64,000 bases of DNA from Oscarella lobularis (lineage: Eukaryota; Porifera; Homoscleromorpha; Homosclerophorida; Oscarellidae), in contig NC_089184.1 in the NCBI RefSeq assembly GCF_947507565.1, positions 806,001-870,000 of the forward strand, given 5' to 3'. Below, piece by piece: positions 24,925 through 35,050 of this stretch. The notes under the pieces were generated by a model. It made no database searches and was not told where the DNA came from. It saw nothing but the letters and a program-made list of their open reading frames with translations. How positions within the stretch are numbered: the stretch's first letter is position 1; each line of letters opens with the position of its first letter. The position numbers and the translations under genes were made by a program.

Positions 24925-26935
24925 TTAGAGACCCTTCAGTATGTCCCAGCATGATGCGGCGGAATGAAAGTGGAAGAAGATCCACAGCGGGTAAAAGACG
25001 TCTGATAAAAATGCCCAGTTAGTGTTTTCGTAGAAGGTGGTGAAAAGGGCATTGCAGTGGAGTCCTGACATTTCGTACGTTCGGGAAATCCAGAGGTTGA
25101 CGTTGCAGAGGAGCAAAATTAGCGTGATGAGTTGAAGAAGTCTCGTCTCAAGCGGGCGAGTGGTATCTTGATTGTTCGTTTGGTTTCTTCTATTCATATT
25201 ACGAGACTGCAGCCCGCCAATGATGAAAAAGGACTGAAAAAGACCCAAGACAAGGTACAGGCCGCTGTTGATAGAATATATTACGATGAGCTTTTGACAC
25301 TCGCGTGTATTTTTTGAATGCGTGTTGACAGTTGCCGAGAGCTGCAATGCCTGGGCGATATACGTTCCTAGAAGAGCAATCAGCAGCAGCGCCGATTCAA
25401 TGAGAACGTGAGTAGATAGGGCAGAATTGTCGCGTTTCTTTAACAGGACCAGTCCAATAATGGAAGAGATTATGGATATTGAGGCTGTCACTTGCTGGAC
25501 GGCAACGTAGAATGTCGTCGGTATGGTGTCGGTTTGTTTGTCTGTGTCTATAACACTGCAAATGATGGCAAGGATCATGCTCACCAGTAGAAATATGGCG
25601 AAGAGAGCTAGCGACGGGCGGATACAGATCCGTTTGTCAATTTTCTTGGCCTTTGAAAGAAGAGGGGTTTTTCCTCCTGTCTGAGTCTCTCTGTCAACGT
25701 CCTCTTTCTCTTCCTCTTTCTCGTCTTTCTTTTCTTCCTTTTTTTCCTCCTTCGCGTTTTCCGTTTCGTCGTCCATGAACAGCCACATATTGAAGATGAT
25801 TGCAGACGTGCTGAGGCAGAATTCTGCAATAGATGGATAGACAAACGGCTCTGAACTGTTGACAAATTTGCCAAAGCCGGACTCAGTAGCGGTCTGGTAC
25901 AGCATCAAATTCTTTTTAGAAGTAACATTTTTAGCAAAACAGTAATACTGTGCAACTGTCTTGTTGCAGGTGTCACTCAGTCTTGATGATCGTTCGTGTG
26001 CTTCGTTTAGCGACGTTCTGAACCATAGTCCGTAGTTGGTTGCCAAGAGGTGCAGTAAGAATATCCTCAGAGTCCACCCCTTTACAAATCTGACTTTAGA
26101 ATGAGTAACGACGAAAAGCATTTCTCCCACTATAAATAAAGCTTGGAGTATCGAATGCAGGAGAGTTTCTATTGCGTCTATTTTTTCATCTTTTCGTCCC
26201 AAAGAGCTGGAGCATTTCCAACTATCACTATCAAAGCTTTCCGCACATTGTCCTATTGTGCCGACATACCAGAGCGCTGCTACGGAACCGAATATAACCA
26301 TCCCGTACTGCAGGTAGCCGACACTTTGCGTTGACTTTCCCTCTTTTACGACACAACAGTTCAATCGTTTTGAGCAGCAGCCGCTGCTGAAGTAGAACAG
26401 TCCGACTAGTGAAAGACTCAACAGAAAGATAACGAAGACGTTCATGGGGAGTGCGGTGCTACTATGGGCCACAGGATCATTATGCCTGCTGCTGCTGCTA
26501 TTCCCGCTGCTATTGTTGCTGCTATTCCCACTGCTACTGCCGCCGCTCTTCCCGAGAAGGAGCGAGAAATTAAGACTGGTATCAACGCTGATGATGACGA
26601 GGAAATACTGCAGGCTCACTAATACTGCAGTCGTGTTTTTTCCCGCTCCTAAAATTAACTTCTTTAGTGCGTCTCCAGAAGAGCTGTCATTTTACGTTTC
26701 AGGCGTTCTTTTACTTCATTCAGAGTCAGTGAATTTCCCTAACGGATAGCCAAATAAGTCGGTAGAAGACAAAGTAATTATCGCTTCACCTTTCCTTCCT
26801 CATCATCGTCCGATCCCTAGAAATAAAACAATTCGTATAATGAAAGCAGGCCGCGGCCGGGGCGCCGGTGTACACATGCCCTCTCACGTATGCCGGTTCA
26901 ATCTTGTCATCAGAGACAGAGTCACGACGGTCCAT
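24925..26935 (-). CDS. Otopetrin-family proton channel, tandem copy B
   Basis: Paralogue of copy A, 613 residues in four exons: 26935-26888, 26816-26790 (a 27-nt microexon), 26738-26696 and 26648-24925. The same hallmarks are present: HLLATNYGLWFRTSLNEA, EFCLSTSAIIFNMWLF, HVLIESALLLIALLGTYIA, FFIIGGLQSRN and FFHFHSAASCWDILKGL. The N-terminal extracellular/first-loop region has a serine/asparagine-rich stretch, and the central linker is lysine/glutamate-rich (KEEKKEEKKDEKEEEKED). Two introns present here are absent from copy A, while the intron before the KERLK motif is shared. The short exons are proposed from splice consensus and frame and need RNA support; the long exon is firm. Confidence 0.85.
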
Positions 26936-27352
26936 TAGATTCGGTTTTCTAGAGAGATGAGATTGCTGCTGCTGAAACGCAAAGGAGTTACTGTGCTGAG
27001 CTGGCTGTCACGAGATAGACAAACAAGGGAATTTGAATTGAAGGCGGGGGCAGTGTACTTTGAAAACACTATTCTGTGGATAAAGCCGCCGGCTTTTTAA
27101 CAGGATTTGTTCAGATCGAAGACAGCCGAGTCGTCTGACGTTGCCACGACTCACTTTGAAGCAGATTTTTCTTCTCGAGCTGCCGCATTGACGCAAACCA
27201 GGAAAGTGGGCAGTACCAGCGACATCACGAGATGGCATGCGAGAGAAGTCCCCTACAGCAACAACAACGCAGCAACGGAAGTAGACAGATCAAGACAACT
27301 TTATTCAGGTATCAACTATATACAGCAACTAAAAGTCTACTCTAACCCGACG
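26936..27352. other. Intergenic, otopetrin B 5' side to CREB3-like 3' side
   Basis: Two minus-strand genes flank these ~417 bp. The minus strand has AATAAA near 27300-27305 (seen as TTTATT on plus), about 50 nt past the CREB3-like stop and a good poly(A) signal for it. The rest should contain the otopetrin B promoter. No trace of a third IQCB1 fragment was found here. Confidence 0.5.
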
Positions 27353-28614
27353 TCATGCGGCATCAGCAGCAACTGCCGTCGCATCATCCTCACCCTTTTC
27401 CACCTTAGTCTCATTGTTCTCCACCGCGAGCGAAGGCACGCTAGTTGCAGGCAACATAGACGGCGGCTCCCTCTCCACAGTCGCCACAGTGGGAAAAGCG
27501 CCAGCACCCGTCTCATCCGTAACAAGCAAGCCACGCGATCGTATCGACGAAGGCGCATAAGTGGTCTCCGACGCCGCGTCATTGGATTGAAAAAAGGGAT
27601 TCCACCCGGGGATAAAAAGCAGCGCGAAGGAGAGCATCAAGACCATCACGCACGTTCCCGTTTGCAACGACGTTGGGCCTCGAACTGATGTCAGCATCGC
27701 CTGAAGTCGTCGCAGTTGATCCATCAGAGATCGATTGCTGTTTTCCAACGTCGACACCTTCTTCTGCAACTGACGATTCAACTTGGAGCAATTTTCGACT
27801 CTGAAAAGGAAAGCCATACGTCAAAAAAAGGGGGTAATTTTTGAAAAATCTTCTGTGCCTTTTCTCCAAGCCGTCAACGTAGTCCTTCTTTTTCTTACGA
27901 CTTTCCTGAGCCGATATCTGAGAAGAGATATCATCGTCACAAGGACTCGCAGCACACCCAATCGCCTGACCTTGTTCTTGATCTTTCGTCGAACCTTCTT
28001 CAACACTTTCTCCTCAGCTTTAGTCAGCGGAAGCTGCGTGGGCAACGTCGTGCCCTCAAGAGAAAGCAAACGCTTCTCCTCATCAGTAAGCACCAACTGA
28101 AGGTTCAAAAAAAAATGAAAATCCTCAATGAGTAGACGAATTATCCAAATGTACCTGATCTCCCGCACCGCCCCCAATTCCCTCATCCACGTCAAAATCT
28201 TGCATGTCCAAATCCACGACGACGCTATCGGTCGTCAAAAAGTCCCCATCTGACGACGTAACGAGATCTGCGTCGCCGCAGATCTGCGCCTCGAAGGCGA
28301 TTGGCTGCGACGGGCTCCCCGTCGAAAGTATCGTTTCCGGCGACGAGGCGGCGATCGTGCTGGGAGATAGGGACGTCGCCGAGGCCGGTGCTTGCGTTTG
28401 TATTTGCGGGAACGATTCATCGCCGTCGGTTCCGCCGAGAAACGAAAAGAGGAAATCGTCGCTGAGAGTTGGGACGGGCTACGACGTGAAATGACGCCTG
28501 CACGGAGTCTTTCGCTCGTTTTACGGCGTTTACCTGGCCGTTTCTTTGGTCGCCGGGCGAGTGCAGGAGGTCGTCCATGTCGAGGAGATCGTCCAGGCTC
28601 AATGGAGACGTCAT
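27353..28614 (-). CDS. CREB3/OASIS-type membrane-anchored bZIP transcription factor
   Basis: ER-anchored bZIP factor normally released by S1P/S2P cleavage. Five exons (28614-28534, 28478-28155, 28096-27971, 27917-27859, 27800-27353) give 345 residues. The acidic N-terminal activation region is followed by [13 protein letters not shown] then [20 protein letters not shown] (basic region) and a leucine zipper. One membrane segment, [16 protein letters not shown], comes next. A lumenal RSRGLL fits the S1P consensus RxxL seen in CREB3-like proteins. The intron at 27801-27858 starts with GC (AAAAG|GCACAG), sits exactly at the end of the basic region and is 58 nt, so keeping it shifts the frame and removes the anchor. 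Which vertebrate CREB3 paralogue it matches best is unclear. Confidence 0.9.
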
Positions 28615-28879
28615 CGCGTATGCGGGAACTGGTAAATCGATCGGACTTTGTCGATGTGGACGAATTGACGTGGCGAGTCTCCTAAACGCATGCGTCTCGC
28701 GCTAAAAATAGGCCATTAGATCATTGCGTGGGAAACGCACTTTTATTTCGATAAAGAACTACAAATTTCGTTCTGTATCTATCTAAAAATGTCTTCTATC
28801 AGTCGCAAACATAAATTCTTGTTCCGGCCTTCGTCCTGCTGACCTACGAGTAAAAAAAGAATTAATAATCTGTCAATTC
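28615..28879. other. 5' flank of the CREB3-like gene
   Basis: About 265 bp directly upstream of the CREB3-like start (minus strand). Contains AT-rich segments and a possible small spliced minus-strand frame near 28779-28860 ending in TAG. The frame has no recognised similarity and was not called. Likely promoter and 5' UTR. Confidence 0.35.
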
Positions 28880-29730
28880 GTCTTTGTACGTACCTTTTTG
28901 CGTGCGTCCGTATTAGCGTTACCCGAGCTACACCGCGCGGAGGTTCGGACGCTTCGTAGCTCAAGGCAGCCACCGCAAAGCGATGGCCACCCGTTCCAAA
29001 AATTTAGGGGCGAGTCGCGACGTCCTCGGCCACCCCGATCAGTACCCGCCTGGATGAGAGACGGCCCCTGATACCGAAGTCCCCGGCGCGGTGGTACCAA
29101 ACGCTTCGGTATGTCTTCCGCTGAGAAGAACCGGCGCTTGCGAGATGGAGAGCGGTTGACTGCTGTTTGTAGGAGTCGACAGGAAAGGCAGTGCAATGCC
29201 CGAATCGAATTCTCCTGGGCCAGATCATCCTCGGTCTAATCGTGCCATCGGGTGAGAAAAGTGCCGGCAACCAGGCCATGGTTGAACACCCCCTCTAAGC
29301 CGTGCTCACTCGTGCCTAACGTGAGCCGTGCTTATTGGCAACAATAAGACTTTAGCGATCGTTAAATCCCAGTGCGTAAACCAAGGCATAAGCCCCCCAT
29401 CGCCCTGCCTAGGGGCTCCGGCACGGAATTACCCGTGGGTCACGCTGATCCGACGATCCAGGACTTGCCTTTTGTCTTCCCCCGAGCCAATCCGTCAAGG
29501 AAAACGACGCAGAGATCCACGACGCATCCACCCTCGGCCGCAACTGAAGGAAATCGGTGCTGCGCGATGCATTTGAAGAGCCCGCCGAGTCAGCAAACGC
29601 CATCATTGGTCGAGAGCAAACACGTGGGTAATGAGCCGACCACCGCAGTTGTACGGGTGGCAAACGCAGTTTGCGAGCCCGTATAACGGCGAGGGAGGCT
29701 CTCTCAAACGTGATCCCAAGGCCGGAAGTG
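28880..29730. repeat. Unexplained G+C-rich block, possible repeat or retroelement remnant
   Basis: About 850 bp whose texture differs from nearby introns and intergenic DNA: even G+C-rich composition, many short CCGG/GGCC pieces, no long homopolymers and no exon-like splice pattern. Open frames cross it on both strands (for example 29372-29686 on plus), but none reads like a known protein. It resembles the untranslated leader of a non-LTR element or a structured RNA gene; no RNA family motif was identified. The repeat call rests only on compositional contrast. Confidence 0.3.
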
Positions 29731-30352
29731 TCTGTATGTATGTCTGTTCGAGACGCTGTATTGTGACGTCACATAAGAAAAACCCTTACTTTGTAAAGCG
29801 CATGCGCGAAATGGGACCCAAAACGGTGACCCGAAAAAGGCGATTTACGGCGCGAATAAAGCGTTTTTTCTTTCATAAACAGAAAAAATGCTTAGAAACC
29901 TTGGTTTCCAATTGATCTGTGCTATTTTCCGTGTTATAAATGCGCTGAGAAGCCGAAACGACAGTTTTGATTGTCACGCTCTGACGTCACAATCAAAAGT
30001 ATCCATGTACAGTATGTGGTATGTGGGTGGGTATGTACGTACGGGTAACAGGAAATATGACCCGTACACATGCATAGGTCCTCCTCAAAAAAACAGTATG
30101 TCAGAAAAGTGCCTATTTAGGAAAACATTGCAATCATGCAAGTATTTACAGCATGTAGGTAGGACTGAGCTGTAGTAGCTAACGGCTGTAATGACCACGT
30201 GTATATGTGACAACATAAAAATATGACGTCAAACTATGTAATGCACTCGCGTACGGTAAGCGGTGGGAGGCTCTGCATGATGGCAACACGGTGAACACCG
30301 GGCCATCATTCTCTAGTTAATTAATTAGAAACAAGCCCGGATAACCAAGACA
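29731..30352. promoter_or_regulatory. Upstream region of the AtuA-family gene with three CRE palindromes
   Basis: TGACGTCA occurs at 29764-29771, 29982-29989 and 30224-30231, the last 122 bp before the AtuA-family ATG. The region lies between a CREB3-type gene (start 28614, divergent) and the AtuA gene, so CRE binding by a bZIP protein could affect either. Because the same palindrome is frequent elsewhere in the window, the cluster may not be specific. Nothing else was recognised. Confidence 0.4.
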
Positions 30353-33176
30353 ATGCAGCAAGCAAGACTCGTAATTGCACGAAGCTATCGTGCGTTTGCG
30401 ACTGCAAGTCGAAGCGTGCGAATAGGATGTGCTTCAGGCTTTTGGGGAGACACGAGCGTTGCAGGTAGGAATCACGGAGGCTCTCAGAGGCCGTTAGATT
30501 GATTGGGTGTTTCCTCCGCTCAGCGAATCAGCTTGTAGCGAAGGGAAAACTCGACTTTCTCGTCTTCGACTACCTGTCCGAGATCACGATGTCCTTGCTC
30601 GCTGCAGCGCGACGCAAAAACGACGTAAGTGAAAACGATCTCATTGATTTGGCCTCGCGCGACGTCACCGCGCATTCTCTTCCCATTCGATGGGAGATTA
30701 CGAGTCGGAGTCTGCTTCAAAATGTAGCAAATTTCGTTTAGGCTGCCGGCTTTTGTCCTGATTTCGTATCAGACGTCATCCAGCCACTCATCGTTGACAT
30801 GAAGAAAAACGGTGCCATGACAACACAGAGAGATAGGCGTTTCTCAATTTCGGATTCAGGTGTTCGAGTAGTCAGCAATGCTGGAGGCATTAATCCGTAC
30901 TCCTGCGCCGAAGCCGTCAAGTCAGTCGCAGCCAAGTCCGGCGTCGATGTGAAAGTGGCAGTAGTCGATGGCGACAATCTGATGCATCTAGTTTGTACTC
31001 TTTTTTTTCTATGTTAGATTTATTTTATTATTTCTTTGTAGGAGTCTCAGCTGAGGTCTGCTGGGACCGTCGCTTTTGATTCTGGCAAAGGCTTTCCTTC
31101 GCACATACAAAGCATGAATGCGTATCTGGGGTGTGACAATGGCAACGTAGTCTCGACGTCGAATTTCTTATTTGTTTCTTTAGGGCACGGCCTATTTCTC
31201 TGGCACTCGACCTAGGAGCGGATATTGTAATAACAGGCAGATGCGTGGATAGCGCTGTTGTGCTTGGACCTCTCATACACAAAGTGCACTGAAACACATG
31301 TTAATTTTACCAAATTATTACCCGTGATTCTAGTTTGGCTGGATGCCTCAGCAGTACAATCTTCTTGCTGGAGGAAGGTAAAAAATAAACGATTTATTTG
31401 CACCGTCAGTTCTGACGTGTCTTGTCCTAGTCTTGCTGGTCATCTTGTTGAGTGTGGTGCTCAGGCGACTGGGGGTATCTTTACTGATTGGCACAAAGTT
31501 TCCAGCTGGTTTGTTGGGAACCAAGTAAAGACTCTGATTGATATGTGTACTAGGGATAATATTGGATTTCCTATCGTTGAATGCGAGAGTGACGGAAGTT
31601 TCGTTCTCACCAAACCACCCAATACAGGAGGTCTGGTCTCGTTCGGAACTGTGGCAGAACAGGTAGGCTGAAAACATTGGCGAAGGCCAACTGAAGGAAC
31701 TTGTTCTCTACTAGTTAGTGTACGAGATTGGAGATCCTTCTGCCTATCTTTTGCCGGACGTGTCGTGTGATTTTACTCAAGTGCAAATTTCTGAAGTTGC
31801 TGGTACATGCTTGTAGCAAAGAAATGTCTCGTTAATTAAATATTTACCGCGTTAGGCCAAGAAGGTTCTGCCGTTCACGTGACTGGGGCAAAGGGCTCGA
31901 GACCATCAAATCATTACAAAGTGAATAACTAGCGTTCTGGTAATTTTTAAATTACTTAATTTATTAGGTGAGTGGCACTTACGCTGACGGTTTTCGTCTC
32001 ACCGCTGCTTTTATGGTCACTGGACCAAAAGCAGCGGAAAAGGGTCGCAAGACAGCAGATAGCATTCTCAAAAGGTGCTGTATGCTATCACTGTGGGACT
32101 TACCTGTATTATTGCCATTCTGTGGCAGAGTGAAGGGCCTTTTCCAAGAAAAGGGAATGAAAGATTTTAGTAGAACTTACGTTCAGGTGAAAATCTACGT
32201 CAGGTGTTGTTGTCCTTAGACTTTGAATTCTTTTTAGATTGTTGGCACTGAGGAATCATATGGAAAAAATGCTCGAGAATTTCCAGCCGAAGTGAGGCAT
32301 TTGATTTTAGAAATTTGAGTGTAACCGAATTGTTTTTAGAGCCCCAGAGAAGTCGTCGTATGGATGTCAGTTCATCATTATCAGAGGGAGGCCCTGCAAC
32401 TCTTTGCAAAGGAGATTGCTCCTTCCGGAACGGGCATGGGTATTATGTGATGGTTGGATCTTGTGTACACCATATCACTTGTTGTTTAGCACCTGGGTTG
32501 TTTGGAATGATGGGAGGCCGTCCAAAACCGTATGCTACTGTATTATGCTGAAAATCACACAGGGATTGCTATCTGTTCAACTAGATCTCCCGTTTTCAAG
32601 CTCTTTTCCTTTCTTCATCCCAAAAACGATATTCAAGCTGAAGTCGAATTGAACGGCAAGAAGCACAGTGTTGACGAATTTCATAGCAAGTCAGATTCTA
32701 TTGCACCGACTTCAACCCAGAAAGGTTTGTACAATGGATGATCAATCAGCTAATCACTTTGTACACTGTTGTCTCAGATTTTTCATCTGGCACTTCAGCT
32801 GTGAATCTTAAAGGAGATTTTCGTGTTAGTGATTTGGCTTTTTTGCGTAGCGGAGACAAGGGAGATACAGCCAATATTGGAGTCGTAGCAAGAAAGCCCG
32901 AGTACTATCCTTTACTGCAGAATTCATTGACCGCAGAGGCAGTGAGAAAATACTTTGAGCATCTGTTAACAGAAGATAGTGAAGTTATCAGGTGAAGAAT
33001 AGAGCATTTTCTATGTAGTAAAGAGATTATGATAATTTAGGTATGAATTGCCTGGCATTTGTGGTCTGAACTTCGTTTTGACGTCATCACTTGGCGGAGG
33101 CGGCATCGCCTCTCTAAGGCCAGATGCACAGGGAAAAGCGTACGGCCAAATGCTCGCTGACTATAGACTGCAATAA
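30353..33176 (+). CDS. AtuA-family (DUF1446) protein with likely mitochondrial leader
   Basis: Member of the acyclic terpene utilization family; bacterial AtuA is tied to citronellol/geraniol breakdown, but the biochemical role in eukaryotes is not known to me. The N-terminus [20 protein letters not shown] is arginine/alanine-rich without acids, as a mitochondrial presequence would be. The large domain follows: [66 protein letters not shown] and [19 protein letters not shown]. The C-terminal ferredoxin-like domain reads [20 protein letters not shown]. At least twelve introns interrupt it. The TAA stop overlaps an AATAAA (33172-33177). Multiple introns argue that it is a resident gene, even if originally transferred from bacteria. 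The enzyme activity is unassigned. Confidence 0.85.
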
Positions 33177-33177
33177 A
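33172..33177 (+). terminator. Poly(A) signal overlapping the AtuA-family stop codon
   Basis: CAATAAATAA places AATAAA across the final CAA TAA codons. The next gene starts 83 bp later on the same strand, so cleavage within about 30 nt would leave a minimal 3' UTR. Confidence 0.55.
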
Positions 33178-33259
33178 TAACAATATCCTACTGGTAATTT
33201 GCGCATGTACACGTCACAACGATGTACCAAACGAGCGTCTTCAGACGAAGAGGAGGTCA

Positions 33260-34834
33260 ATGAAAGACTTACTACGTTCTTTCGTTGCCCTTTTCCTCTT
33301 CTGCCTCGTCTCCATCATCGTCTTCGGTCTGATAGTAAGCACGCGACGACGCCTCCCCTGGACAGAGCAATCGCAACAAAAGACAGAGCCACCCATCTAT
33401 TTTCCCTACTGCGCAAACCGTCCCGATCGGTCGGCGTGCGACCGAAAGCTCGCTCCCCTACTCCTTTCGACGACGAGCGTAACCGAAGACGTGTGGAATG
33501 CGACGTTCGACGGCACGTCGGGCTATTTGCTACCCGTTCTCCTCTACGGTCCCAACAACCAGTACCACGGCTTCAAGGAGACAATCGTTCTCGCTCACAT
33601 GCTCAATCGAAAGCCAGTCGTGTCTCCCTTCTTCAGCCACTACGTGAAGAAGAGCGTCGAGCCGCCAAACATCGACGCCAACGACGTACTCGACGTCGAT
33701 CGGCTCGCCACTGCCTACGGCGCGGCGACAATGGACGAGTTTCGACAGGCGTGCGACAACCGCGTTCAGGTAAGGCATTTAGTGGACAGAAAATCTCTCA
33801 AAATAGTCGCTTTAATTAATTAATTAATTAATTTTAGGTGCTATTTGTGTCGAAAAATTTTGGTGGGCCTACTGCAAATACGATGTTGCATCGGTTGTTG
33901 CGCTTTATGCAAGTGACTCGACTTGGCAATCGGCTGCTCAGAGTGACGAAAGGGGAACAGCCCGAATTCATTCCCGACGTCGATTTGCGATTTCGAACGA
34001 AAAAGATCAATGGCGTTCGCGATGCATTGGCCATGTTTGGCGATAAGCGGAAATGCGCTCTTCTCCTCTTTCCGTTCATGGCAATTGACGTTGGGAAGTA
34101 TTTACCTCTGCTAAGTCATAATGTGAAGCGACCTGCGCCCGTTCGGACATTGGCTAAAGGCTTTTTAGAGAAATACGTGGGAGAAGATCAATCCTATGGG
34201 TGTCTCCATTGGAGATACAATGAGGAATGGTCTCTGACTTGGTGTGAGAACTATTGGCCCCAGCCGCACAAAAAGTCAGCTGCAGAGTTTGGACTGCCTC
34301 AATTTTGTTCTATACTTGACGTCAGCGTTGAGCAGTTGGCTGTGTATTTGAACGTGGTAGCTGCTAAATACGAGCTGTCTCACATCTATCTGGCATCTCC
34401 ATTTGAACCCAATGTATAGTGCTACGGCTCTAATCTTTGGCAAATTTAATCTTTTTCTTTTATTAGAGTACTTTTGTGACTAAACTGAAGAAGGAAGTTT
34501 CTGTCTTGTTGACTGTAGTTGAGCTACTTTCCTTTGCCAAGGCTTCAAAAGTGGTCATAAAAAGGAGTCATCATTTGTCTCTTATTGAACAGGAAATCTG
34601 CTCAGGTTAGATGCCCTTCCATATGATAATGAAGCAAATTTCATAGTCTCCGGGGGGCTTTTGTCTTTTCCAGATTCTACAGTTTTTATTGGAAGTCGGA
34701 AGTCTACATGGTCGTGGAATGTCCTCGAGGAACGCAACGGTCGTTCTCCCCTACACAAACCCCGAACGCTGTGGATTACAGATATAGTACAAAAGTCGAC
34801 AATAAACAATGCTCCTCTGCAAAATCCCGCCTGA
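33260..34834 (+). CDS. O-fucosyltransferase-fold type II Golgi/ER protein
   Basis: Predicted GDP-fucose protein O-fucosyltransferase-like enzyme. Four exons; introns lie near 33770-33836, 34413-34467 and 34604-34672. A short cytosolic tail and one membrane anchor at about residues 8-27 start the protein. The donor-site loop reads LYGPNNQYHGFKETIVLAHM, with LNRKPVVSPFFSHY next, matching the GGxxNQ pattern of the family with Gly-to-Pro change. HWRYNEEWS resembles the HxRxxD-type block, and HIYLASPFEPN the late strand. These point to PF10250-type folds rather than to POFUT1 or POFUT2 specifically. Whether catalytic residues are complete is uncertain. An intron boundary carries a TTAATTAA run (33811-33833). 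Confidence 0.7.
33811..33833. repeat. TTAATTAA run in an intron, one of several in the window
   Basis: A pure TTAATTAATTAATTAATTAATT-type stretch lies directly before the acceptor of O-fucosyltransferase intron 1. Comparable runs are at 1612-1630 (SUB1 intron 2) and 42981-43004 (RASA1 intron). All are intronic and close to splice sites. Confidence 0.8.
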
Positions 34835-35050
34835 CCTATCATTGCCATGCTTTTTTTGATGCATTTTTAATTAATTAATGATCTAATGACGATTAGAAAA
34901 ACAAAAACCGCACTCTCAGAAATTCACTCCCACGAAGACAGATTTATTCAATGAAGATCGATGACGATAGAGAACAAGAACATACTGGACATCAGATTCC
35001 TCGTTCCTCCCTCGTACAGACACACATAGCGAAACGAGGAATTGGAGACG

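Noticed and set aside
27801-27858. HAC1/XBP1-type unconventional intron
   Set aside because: No CNGCAG stem-loop pair at the ends was seen; a GC-AG spliceosomal intron is the simpler reading.
28779-28973. Small two-exon minus-strand gene ending DIFR or RRHF
   Set aside because: Any of the three frames can be joined and none is recognised, so there is no basis for choosing.
29372-29686. Plus-strand frame in the G+C-rich block
   Set aside because: Proline/arginine-rich translation with no domain; overlaps open frames on both strands.
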